11,547 nucleotides of DNA from Caryophanales bacterium UBA1231 (GTDB lineage Bacteria; Bacillota_I; Bacilli_A; ML615J-28; CAG-313): the NCBI GenBank assembly GCA_002309035.1, contig DBWT01000012.1, positions 1 to 11,547 of the forward strand. Reading direction: 5' to 3'. Under the pieces are notes generated by a model. It was not told the DNA's origin and searched no databases. It worked only from the letters and a program-made list of their open reading frames with translations. Positions 5,740 through 11,547 of the stretch are shown one piece after another. Both the position numbers and the translations under genes were made by a program. Position 1 is the stretch's first letter. Every line of letters begins with the position of its first letter.

Positions 5740-6804
5740 CTAATGTGTTACTAAGACAACAACAATAGCTAAAGCCATGATGATGCCCCAGAACAAAAAG
5801 TGTTTCCAAGTGTATTTACTATTACTGAAACGTGGATAATCGATAACAGGTACAAACATATTTGCAATTATTATCGCAAAAGCAACACCTTCAGGATATG
5901 CTCCATATAAACGAATAAATGCAGATATTAAACCAATTAAAATACCAAATGTAACTCTTCCCGGTTTAGTAGTAGGACTTGTGATAGGGTCTGTTGCCAT
6001 GAAGACAGCACCAAATAACAATCCACCAGCTAATGTTTGATAAAGCATATACATAAATGGATTAACGCCTTCAATTTTCAAACCAACGAAAAGCATGATA
6101 ACCATGAATGATAATATCATCGCAAGCATTGGTCTGAAATCAGCTGATTTACGGATTAATAAATATCCACCACCAATGATGATTGCAATCTTATTAACTT
6201 CACCCATTGAACCAGGAATTGTGCCAATAAATAAATTCTTAATTGCTTCCCAAGTAAAGATATTTTGAACAAGTGGTGTTCCACCAGCAAAAATATCAAC
6301 ACTTGAGCCAAGTGAATTAATCGATAAATATTTAAATCCTACACCAAAGCAAATCATTGCGAAAACTCTACCGACAGCTGCAGGATTAAAAATGTTACCA
6401 CCTAATCCACCAAATACTAATTTACCAACAACAATACCAAATAATGCGCCAACTAAAACAATATACCAACTAACTTCAGCAGGCATAATTAATGCAAAGA
6501 TAATTGCACTAATTAATGGTGCAGTAATGTTATTGATTGTCATTTTGCTAAATGTATTTTTGAAGATTGTTTTTAGTGTTCTTCTTTCACCATTATAAGG
6601 TTCTTGCATTGTCAAAAGGCAAAAAACAAATTCAGCAAGAAGCATTGTGATAATTGATATTCCTAATACTTTAACTGCTTTAAATTGATATTGGACAATT
6701 GCCATTATCGTTACTGGAATTAAAGCAATTAAAACATCAATCATCATTCTCTTAACAGACGAGGCTTTATGAATATGAGGACTATTTTCTTTGATTATTT
6801 TCAT
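5740..6804 (-). CDS. rnfD: RnfD, integral membrane flavoprotein subunit of the Rnf complex
   Basis: The ATG at 6804 (354 residues) is preferred over the in-frame GTG at 6813, because AGGTGAT just upstream of 6804 is a proper SD and the GTG forms part of it. RnfD/NqrB family: about ten helices, the GGLGGNIFNPAAVGR motif (134-148) and FMATDPITSPTTKPGR (268-283) are intact. The covalent FMN site, usually D-x-x-S-G-A-T-P-L, reads DIFAGGTPL (170-178). The acceptor Thr176 stays, but Ser becomes Ala and Ala becomes Gly, so this is a degenerate ApbE site. RnfD contributes to ion translocation and accepts electrons near RnfG. It follows rnfC by nine bases in the same operon. Confidence 0.95.
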   Translation of the reverse strand: MKIIKENSPHIHKASSVKRMMIDVLIALIPVTIMAIVQYQFKAVKVLGISIITMLLAEFVFCLLTMQEPYNGERRTLKTIFKNTFSKMTINNITAPLISAIIFALIMPAEVSWYIVLVGALFGIVVGKLVFGGLGGNIFNPAAVGRVFAMICFGVGFKYLSINSLGSSVDIFAGGTPLVQNIFTWEAIKNLFIGTIPGSMGEVNKIAIIIGGGYLLIRKSADFRPMLAMILSFMVIMLFVGLKIEGVNPFMYMLYQTLAGGLLFGAVFMATDPITSPTTKPGRVTFGILIGLISAFIRLYGAYPEGVAFAIIIANMFVPVIDYPRFSNSKYTWKHFLFWGIIMALAIVVVLVTH

Positions 6805-6813
6805 TACTATCAC

Positions 6814-8112
6814 CTATTTAATCAATTTCTTAGCCTTTCTCATAAATTCTGTCACTGGTATTTTCGAAGTACATGAATATGAACATAATCCACATTCAAT
6901 ACAACGGTTGACATTTAAACGTTTAAGAGATTCTTTATCACCTGCTTTATAAGCATTCATAATATTAACAGGTTGTAAACCGACAGGACAAGAATAAACA
7001 CATGAAGCGCATCTAACACAAGGTTCTTCTTTTTGTGGAATATGATCTAAAACAATAACTGATGTACATGTTTTAGTAATAATAGCATCATCTCTAACAA
7101 GCGATGCTCCCATCATTGGACCACCCATAATAAATACTTTATCAACATCTGGATGAACATAACCACCACATAATTCAATTAATTCTTGAACTGGTGTTCC
7201 AACTCTTACTCTAAAGTTTTGAGGAAGTTTAATACCATCACCTGTTAAAGTAAAATGTCTTTTAACAACAGGAAGATTATATTTTATGGCTTTATAAATA
7301 CCAACCATTGTGGCAACATTAAAGTTCATAATGCCATATTTAGATGGAAGTGTTCCACTCTTAACATTGATGCCTAAGCAACTCTTGATCATAGCAATTT
7401 CCCAACCTTGTGGATAATAATTACCTACAGGTTTGACTTCAACTGGAAGATCAGGATATCTTTCCTTAACAGCATTCATAACGTCAATTAAGTCATCATG
7501 TTTTTTCTTAATACAAATAAAGGCTTTTTCCGCTTTAAATGCTTGTAAACAATACTTAATACCCATCATAATACGATCAGGCATTTCCATCATTAAACGA
7601 TAATCACTAGTTAAATAAGGTTCACATTCGATACCATTAATCAAAATGTATTTAATAGGATCTTTTGTTTGAAACTTAATATATGTTGGAAATGAGCTAC
7701 CACCAAGGCCAACCATTGCACAATCTTTAACGATTTGTGTCATATCATCTTTCGTAAGTTTAGCTATTTCTTCTTCTGTTCTTTCATGAATTGAAGGATC
7801 AAAAGTATTTTGCATATCATTTTTGATTTGAATGAAATCAGTTAATTTGCCACTACGATGGAATTTCTTAACAGTTCCAACAATTGTTCCACTAACTGTA
7901 GAATGAATTGGTTGTTCAAAAAAACCACCATGACGCATACCAATTACAGTACCAACCTTAACATAATCACCTGGTTTACAATAAACATCAGCTGTTGCAC
8001 ATCTGGCATTGGCGACAGCTATATAAACATATTCAGGATCAACATATCTAATTGTTGGTAAATCTTTTGTTAATTTACGGATATCATCAATTCCTTTAGT
8101 TTTCGCAATCAT
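6814..8112 (-). CDS. rnfC: RnfC, NADH-binding Fe-S/FMN subunit of the Rnf complex
   Basis: A 432-residue peripheral cytoplasmic subunit where NAD+ is reduced or NADH oxidised on FMN. Order: RnfC N-terminal barrel-sandwich domain (about 1-100); the FMN/NADH-binding complex-I 51-kDa-like domain with GLGGSSFPTYIKF (136-148) and INGIECEPYLTSDYRLM (159-175); an SLBB segment (about 285-330); and two [4Fe-4S] motifs, CVRCASCVYSCP (364-375) and CIECGLCSYSCTSKIP (403-418). The length is normal for Gram-positive RnfC, without the long Ala/Lys-rich tail of the proteobacterial protein. It is the first gene of the operon; CGGAG lies seven bases before the ATG, and a strong promoter is found at 8145-8173. 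With RnfB shortened, RnfC and the 61-residue protein are the main cytoplasmic cluster carriers encoded here. Confidence 0.97.
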   Translation of the reverse strand: MIAKTKGIDDIRKLTKDLPTIRYVDPEYVYIAVANARCATADVYCKPGDYVKVGTVIGMRHGGFFEQPIHSTVSGTIVGTVKKFHRSGKLTDFIQIKNDMQNTFDPSIHERTEEEIAKLTKDDMTQIVKDCAMVGLGGSSFPTYIKFQTKDPIKYILINGIECEPYLTSDYRLMMEMPDRIMMGIKYCLQAFKAEKAFICIKKKHDDLIDVMNAVKERYPDLPVEVKPVGNYYPQGWEIAMIKSCLGINVKSGTLPSKYGIMNFNVATMVGIYKAIKYNLPVVKRHFTLTGDGIKLPQNFRVRVGTPVQELIELCGGYVHPDVDKVFIMGGPMMGASLVRDDAIITKTCTSVIVLDHIPQKEEPCVRCASCVYSCPVGLQPVNIMNAYKAGDKESLKRLNVNRCIECGLCSYSCTSKIPVTEFMRKAKKLIK

Positions 8113-8144
8113 ATTAATACTCCGTTTATTTATAATATATAACT

Positions 8145-8173
8145 ATTATAGCAAAAATTACTTATTTTCTCAA
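8145..8173 (-). promoter_or_regulatory. Promoter of the rnf operon
   Basis: Minus-strand TTGAGA (8168-8173), 17-base spacer, TATAAT (8145-8150), with TGC before the -10 (extended -10). The spacer ends in GTAATTTTTGC, very close to CTAATTTTTGG at the nuoE promoter. Transcription would begin near 8138, leaving a leader of about 26 bases. The end of the insertion sequence lies only about 20 bases upstream of the -35. Confidence 0.85.
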
Positions 8174-8193
8174 ATAATCTACTAAATAAAAAT

Positions 8194-8217
8194 CCGCGTC
8201 TAAAAGGCGCGGTTTTT
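8194..8217. terminator. GC-rich hairpin at the 3' end of the IS, bidirectional terminator-like
   Basis: CCGCGTC (8194-8200) pairs with GGCGCGG (8206-8212) through a TAAAA loop, with one G-T wobble. It is followed by five T on the plus side (8213-8217), and by ATTTTTATTT on the minus side, so it can stop transcription from both directions. In IS200/IS605 elements such subterminal hairpins are the transposase recognition structures, so both roles may apply. Confidence 0.65.
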
Positions 8218-8220
8218 CTG

Positions 8221-8282
8221 CTCGCCTATAAGGCTTAATATTGGCGGCCCCATTTATAGGGCCTTTTCTGCGGCCAATTGCC
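8221..8282. repeat. Structured GC-rich segment of the IS 3' end
   Basis: Within this short segment several complementary blocks occur. GCC-TATAA-GGC lies at 8225-8235. A GGCCC/GGGCC stem lies near 8246-8263 around CATTTATA. An outer TTGGC/GCCAA pairing lies near 8241-8277. Such GC-rich paired blocks stand out in this AT-rich window. They lie just downstream of the tnpA stop and look like folded DNA or RNA at the right end of the element. Confidence 0.5.
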
Positions 8283-8799
8283 TTTGACACTATTACTTAC
8301 CCGTAAACGGGTCCTTGTATTCTTTCAAACTTCGTTTGTCCGAAATTTGATCTTCCATTTCTTGATTGCGAATGTAATTTTCAACAGTCTTCTTATTCAA
8401 TCCGACTGTTGAAACATAATACCCTTCCGCCCAAAAATTTCTGTTTCCATACTTATATTTCATATTCGAATGTTCCTCAAATATCATCAATGAACTCTTT
8501 CCTTTCAAGTATCCCATAAATGAGGAAACAGCCATTTTTGGCGGTATCTTGACAAGCATGTGTATGTGATCGCTCATTGCATGAGCTTCCACTATTTCGA
8601 CTCCTTTGTATTCACATAATCGTCTTAAATATCTTCCTATATCTGCTCTTAGTTTTCCATATATCGCTTTTCTGCGATATTTTGGACAAAATACTATATG
8701 ATATTGACAATTCCACTTTGTATGTGATAAACTTGATGTATCATCATTTCTTTTTGACATGATGTATTCTTCTCCTTTCTGTGTTGTTTGGCAATTGGC
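8273..8799. repeat. 10-bp inverted repeat flanking tnpA
   Basis: GCCAATTGCC at 8273-8282 is the exact reverse complement of GGCAATTGGC at 8790-8799. The arms bracket the tnpA gene 10 bases beyond the stop and 29 bases before the start. In the tnpA mRNA they could pair the 5' leader, near the SD, with the 3' region. Confidence 0.6.
8293..8760 (-). CDS. tnpA: IS200/IS605-family transposase TnpA (HUH/Y1 type)
   Basis: A 155-residue single-tyrosine HUH transposase of normal IS200 length that cuts and rejoins single-stranded DNA at hairpin ends. The HUH metal motif is H65-I-H67 (in SDHIHMLV) and the catalytic Tyr is Y129 in TVENYIRNQ, with the helper Q133 present. The N-terminal WNCQYHIVFCPKYRRK stretch (16-31) is the usual family signature. 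All key residues are intact and the frame is unbroken, so the enzyme may be active. GC content and codon choice are visibly higher in GC than in the neighbouring genes, consistent with transfer. The SD (AAAGGAG) sits 11 bases before the ATG, an unusually long spacing that fits the low, post-transcriptionally limited expression known for IS200. An extended -10 lies at 8806-8814. Confidence 0.95.
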   Translation of the reverse strand: MSKRNDDTSSLSHTKWNCQYHIVFCPKYRRKAIYGKLRADIGRYLRRLCEYKGVEIVEAHAMSDHIHMLVKIPPKMAVSSFMGYLKGKSSLMIFEEHSNMKYKYGNRNFWAEGYYVSTVGLNKKTVENYIRNQEMEDQISDKRSLKEYKDPFTGK

Positions 8800-8805
8800 G
8801 TTACC

Positions 8806-8814
8806 ATTATAACA
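8806..8814 (-). promoter_or_regulatory. Extended -10 promoter element for tnpA
   Basis: On the minus strand TGTTATAAT (TG at 8814-8813, TATAAT at 8811-8806) lies about 45 bases upstream of the tnpA start. No good -35 is present 16-18 bases upstream (AGTAAA at best), so expression would depend on the extended -10 and is probably low. Confidence 0.5.
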
Positions 8815-8859
8815 CGAAAGGACTTTTTTTTACTTAAATGTATAACTCATTATAATTCT

Positions 8860-8876
8860 CACCCACAAAGTGGGTG
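8860..8876. repeat. Hairpin at the tnpA-proximal 5' end of the IS
   Basis: A perfect 7-bp stem CACCCAC/GTGGGTG closes on a three-base AAA loop. This is the expected form of a left-end recognition hairpin of an IS200/IS605 element. On the plus strand it is followed by G and five T, so it could also terminate transcription running into the element's antisense side. Confidence 0.65.
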
Positions 8877-8900
8877 GTTTTTATGCCCCCTACGGACGCA

Positions 8901-8926
8901 TAATAAAAGTCAGCATTGCTGCTGAC
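8901..8926 (-). terminator. Terminator of the lipoprotein gene
   Basis: GTCAGCA (8909-8915) pairs with TGCTGAC (8920-8926). In minus-strand RNA the loop is GCAA, a stable GNRA tetraloop, and the stem is followed by UUUUAUUA. It starts 14 bases beyond the lipoprotein stop codon. Confidence 0.85.
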
Positions 8927-8940
8927 AATTATTACTAGTT

Positions 8941-10728
8941 TTATTCAAATAGATCGGATGCTGCCTCTTGTTTAATACCAAATGTTTGATTTGTGTAAGT
9001 TATATCAATGAAATAAATACTTTGTTCTCCACCTTTTGTATAGTCAATAGTAACACTTGAAACTCTACCTTCATCAAAAGTGATTATGCATTCCATTGTT
9101 TCAAGGCTTAAAACAAATGAACCATCACCGCTGTTATAATTGCATGTATTAATATATGCAGATGAAGTAATTTGTAGAAGATATGTATAAAAAGCTACAG
9201 CATCTGGACTATTATGTACAGTTTTGCCTAGATATTCACCATCATAATATTTACAAACAATTAGTTTATCATCATCAACTGAATAAAGTCCATATTCTTC
9301 TTTCAAATGATCGCCATCTGCTTCTGTCATATAATAAATATAAGTGTCTTCTTCGTATAGTCTAAACATATAAGAACTTGTTTCAACTACTGCTTCACCA
9401 TTTATTGTAAAACTAGCTGTACAATCATTATTCATATTATCCAATGAATCTTGTAGATAATAAATTAAATCACTGTCAAATGAGTAATTAGCATAATCAA
9501 AATCAGGAAGTTCAATAACAGTTGAATCATAATCGCTGAACTCTACTAAAATGTGATGATCTTTAATATATTCATCATTGTCAGAAGATGTGATAATTTC
9601 CATACTAGTCAATTTACCATTTTCAAATACTAATGTTACACTATCAGCATTAACATCATTGTAACTAGTATCAGTATATTCAATAACAGCTGATTTTGTT
9701 TTATAATCGAATGATTTAACCAAAGCATCTTCAAAATCAAATTCATAAAGGATATCTAAAACATCTTCCAATTTATCAAATTGGTCTTCTAATTTATCTT
9801 CATCAACATATAATAATTGATATTGAGACTCATCTTCATATAATTTAGCTGTTAAGCCAGCATTTTTAATAATATAGTACTTATTACCAGCGTCATCAAA
9901 ATAATATTCATCATTTAAGAAATCAATCATCATACCCATTTTCATTACAGGTGAACCATTTTGTGATGCAACAAGGTTAAAAGTGAAACTACTACATTCT
10001 TTTAAACTGTCTAGATAATCATCAACAAGTTGTTCATATCCGCTTTCTGTCAATGTATTCAAGAAATTTTCATAATTTGGTAAGCGAACATATGTTGATG
10101 TGAAGTCACTAAAGAAAACTGAACCTTCTAAGTCTCCATCTTTATCATAGATTGTTACTTCTACGACGTGACCTTCTTCAACTTTGATACAAACTTTATT
10201 ACCTGATGAAGTAGAAATATAATAATCTGATGCTTCATCATAGCTGAAACTATCAATTCCAACTTTATCTAAAATCTGATCTTTGATAAAGAATATACCA
10301 GCATCATCCATAATGTTTTCAGGAGAAGTGAATTTATATTCATATTCACTATTATCTTGTTGGATCATTACTAATGATACATAACTATTAATCACTGCAT
10401 AAATAGATTTTTCTCTTTCTGTAGTCCAAAGTGCTAAAAATGACATATTACCACTTTCATCATAAGAAACATTAATTTCAAATTTTTGTTCTCTTCCCGT
10501 AACAACACGAACTTTTGCACCTGTCTCTTTGTAATTAAGAGCAGCTTTTAATGCGGCCATTCTTTGATCTTCTGGTTCTTTACATTTTTCTTGTGTTGGA
10601 TCTTCTTCACAACTAATGACAACAGGTTCTTTTTTATCATCATCTTTTTCATTACAAGAACATGCTGTAATAAATAGACCTAATGATAGGATAAATAAAA
10701 TACTGAATAATCTAATTGCTTTTTTCAT
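8941..10728 (-). CDS. Large acidic surface lipoprotein of unknown function with three repeated units
   Basis: I do not recognise a named family. The start is placed at 10728 (595 residues) rather than 10740. GGAGG lies five bases before it, and the promoter predicts transcription starting at about 10741, which would leave no leader for the longer form. A signal peptide with lipobox ITAC gives a lipid-modified Cys23, followed by a charged Asp/Lys/Glu linker and then a long, strongly acidic, Tyr- and Ser-rich, beta-strand-rich extracellular region. Three similar units of about 170-190 residues can be traced (about 57-221, 225-415, 425-595). Units one and two end in nearly the same segment, FSDFTSTYVRLP (207-218) and FSDYDSTVIELP (397-408), and unit three ends in a diverged counterpart. 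The pattern recalls LolA/LppX-like lipoprotein folds, but that is a guess. The gene is monocistronic, with its own promoter and terminator. Confidence 0.85.
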   Translation of the reverse strand: MKKAIRLFSILFILSLGLFITACSCNEKDDDKKEPVVISCEEDPTQEKCKEPEDQRMAALKAALNYKETGAKVRVVTGREQKFEINVSYDESGNMSFLALWTTEREKSIYAVINSYVSLVMIQQDNSEYEYKFTSPENIMDDAGIFFIKDQILDKVGIDSFSYDEASDYYISTSSGNKVCIKVEEGHVVEVTIYDKDGDLEGSVFFSDFTSTYVRLPNYENFLNTLTESGYEQLVDDYLDSLKECSSFTFNLVASQNGSPVMKMGMMIDFLNDEYYFDDAGNKYYIIKNAGLTAKLYEDESQYQLLYVDEDKLEDQFDKLEDVLDILYEFDFEDALVKSFDYKTKSAVIEYTDTSYNDVNADSVTLVFENGKLTSMEIITSSDNDEYIKDHHILVEFSDYDSTVIELPDFDYANYSFDSDLIYYLQDSLDNMNNDCTASFTINGEAVVETSSYMFRLYEEDTYIYYMTEADGDHLKEEYGLYSVDDDKLIVCKYYDGEYLGKTVHNSPDAVAFYTYLLQITSSAYINTCNYNSGDGSFVLSLETMECIITFDEGRVSSVTIDYTKGGEQSIYFIDITYTNQTFGIKQEAASDLFE

Positions 10729-10747
10729 AAATTCCTCCATTAGTTAT

Positions 10748-10776
10748 ATTTTACCAAAATTTAGTATCTTTTTCAA
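10748..10776 (-). promoter_or_regulatory. Promoter of the lipoprotein gene
   Basis: Minus-strand TTGAAA (10771-10776), 17-base spacer, TAAAAT (10748-10753), with TGG directly before the -10. The spacer ends in CTAAATTTTGG, nearly the same as at nuoE. The expected transcription start near 10741 leaves a leader of only about 13 bases, just enough for the GGAGG before the ATG at 10728. Confidence 0.75.
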
Positions 10777-10779
10777 ATC

Positions 10780-10826
10780 ATAAATTAAATTAAAAGCACT
10801 ATTTAATATTTCTAAATAGTGCTTTT
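10780..10826 (-). terminator. Terminator of dnaJ
   Basis: A 14-bp perfect stem (10792-10805 with 10813-10826) and a 7-base loop are followed in the minus direction by TTTTAATTTAATTT. It lies about 20 bases beyond the dnaJ stop and directly before the lipoprotein promoter. The T-rich side on the plus strand is short, so it serves dnaJ. Confidence 0.85.
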
Positions 10827-10845
10827 AAGGGAGAAAAATATTTAA

Positions 10846-11547
10846 TTATTTAGTTTTCTTAAAGAATTTTTTGAATTTTTCGAAGATTGAATTAGCTCCT
10901 GCTTCATCAGTCTTACTTAATTTAGTGAATAAATCTTTTTGTTCACTTGATAGTTTTGTTGGTGTTACGACATTTACAATAACAAATTGGTTACCAGTTC
11001 TACCTGTTGTTGAGTTTTTAATACCTCTACCAGATAGTTTAAACTTAGTGCCTGATTGTGTTCCACTAGGAACTTTCATCGCAACCTTACCTGTTAAAGT
11101 TTCAACTTCAATCGTTGAACCTAAAGCTGCTTGGCTAAAAGTAATTGGAAGTGTTAAGTAAATATCATTACCATCTCTTTGGAAGACTTCATGAGGTGTA
11201 ACTTTAATACCGATGAATAAATCGCCACTTGGTCCACCATTCACACCAACTTCACCTTGGCCAGAAAGACGCAATGTTTGATCATTATCAATACCAGCTG
11301 GAATTGTGACACTAATTTTAGCATCTTTCTTAACTTTACCAGTACCTCGACAATCTGGACAAATATGATCGATGATTTTACCTTTACCATGACAATCTGG
11401 GCAAGTTGTTCTTGTTTGGATACGTCCAAATAAAGTATTTTGTTCGACTATGACAGTACCAGTACCACTACATCTTTTACAAGTATGAATATCATTTTTA
11501 CTAGCTGCACCTGTACCAGCACATTTAGTACATTCTTCATATCTTGT
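10846..11547 (-). CDS. dnaJ: Molecular chaperone DnaJ (partial, N-terminal J domain off the window)
   Basis: One frame is open from the window edge at 11547 to the stop at 10846 (233 residues visible). All four zinc-finger CxxCxGxG motifs are present: CTKCAGTG, CKRCSGTG, CPDCHGKG and CPDCRGTG, spanning visible residues about 6-80. These bind two zinc ions. C-terminal domain I (with RLSGQGEVGVNGGPSGDL) and domain II (with LTGKVAMKVPSGTQSG and FKLSGRGI) follow, and a short basic tail rich in Phe and Lys ends the protein. DnaJ delivers unfolded clients to DnaK and stimulates its ATPase in the cytoplasm. The GxG-rich linker and J domain would lie beyond the right edge. An apparent internal TTG start near 11274 is not the gene start. 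The zinc finger marks it as true DnaJ, not CbpA. Confidence 0.97.
   Translation of the reverse strand, partial: TRYEECTKCAGTGAASKNDIHTCKRCSGTGTVIVEQNTLFGRIQTRTTCPDCHGKGKIIDHICPDCRGTGKVKKDAKISVTIPAGIDNDQTLRLSGQGEVGVNGGPSGDLFIGIKVTPHEVFQRDGNDIYLTLPITFSQAALGSTIEVETLTGKVAMKVPSGTQSGTKFKLSGRGIKNSTTGRTGNQFVIVNVVTPTKLSSEQKDLFTKLSKTDEAGANSIFEKFKKFFKKTK

Larger units (their letters stand above)
8190..8895 (-). mobile_element. IS200-type insertion sequence (IS200/IS605 family, tnpA only); outer ends approximate
   Basis: A single HUH transposase gene lies between two hairpin-containing ends, and there is no tnpB. On the 5' side of tnpA a CACCCAC-AAA-GTGGGTG hairpin spans 8860-8876. On the 3' side a CCGCG-type hairpin spans 8194-8212. 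Each is preceded, on the minus strand, by the same AAAAACC. Elements of this family lack terminal inverted repeats and target duplications, so the exact borders cannot be read from one copy. The GC-rich stretch 8880-8900 probably belongs to the element. It sits between the lipoprotein terminator and the rnf promoter and disrupts neither. Confidence 0.8.

Noticed and set aside
8190..8895. CRISPR array or tRNA in the hairpin-rich intergenic region
   Set aside because: No regularly spaced repeats and no cloverleaf; the hairpins are explained by the insertion sequence ends and terminators.
10729..10740. Longer lipoprotein start at 10740
   Set aside because: Its ATG would coincide with the predicted transcription start and its codons contain the SD of the start at 10728.
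11241..11429. Minus-strand 62-codon frame and a possible frameshift in dnaJ
   Set aside because: The true dnaJ frame is continuous from 11547 to 10846 with all four zinc motifs; the apparent short frame is an overlap artefact.

Overview
The window comes from an AT-rich, low-GC Gram-positive-type anaerobe of the Bacilli/Erysipelotrichia/Mollicutes-relative kind. Evidence: low GC throughout, strong AGGAGG-type ribosome binding sites, extended -10 promoters, lipoproteins with a lipobox, an rnfCDGEAB-order operon and a hydrogenase-type NuoE/NuoF pair. TGA is a true stop: the NusG-II gene ends in TGA inside an ATGA overlap, so this is not a mycoplasma using TGA for Trp. Genus cannot be read from the sequence. 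All genes lie on the minus strand, so transcription runs from high to low coordinates.

Right to left: (1) 11547-10846, the 3' two thirds of dnaJ, closed by a strong terminator. (2) 10728-8941, a large acidic lipoprotein of unknown function with its own promoter and terminator; it appears to be built of three similar units. (3) About 8895-8190, an IS200-type insertion sequence with one HUH transposase gene (tnpA) between hairpin ends, sitting just upstream of the rnf promoter. (4) 8112-3389, the Rnf membrane complex in the order rnfC-D-G-E-A-(small gene)-B, tightly packed with one-base TAATG overlaps from rnfG onward. (5) 3311-1485, an apbE flavin transferase, a NusG domain II protein and a Gx-transporter family protein. 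These are probably co-transcribed with rnf and also have a likely promoter of their own, and are closed by a terminator at 1243-1275. (6) 1150-1, a separately promoted pair encoding NuoE-like and NuoF-like subunits of an NAD(P)H-linked, probably [FeFe]-hydrogenase, complex; the second gene runs off the window.

Together the genes describe fermentative redox balancing. Rnf classically moves electrons between ferredoxin and NAD+ while pumping Na+ or H+. ApbE attaches FMN to RnfG and RnfD. The NuoE/NuoF pair would connect NADH (and ferredoxin) to H2 or another partner.

The most unusual point is the composition of the Rnf complex. RnfB is only 106 residues and stops after its first Fe-S domain, with no ferredoxin-type cluster domain. 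Directly upstream lies an extra 61-residue single-helix membrane protein with four cysteines spaced like an Fe-S site. RnfD and RnfG also deviate from the usual flavinylation motif. This may be a remodelled Rnf variant.
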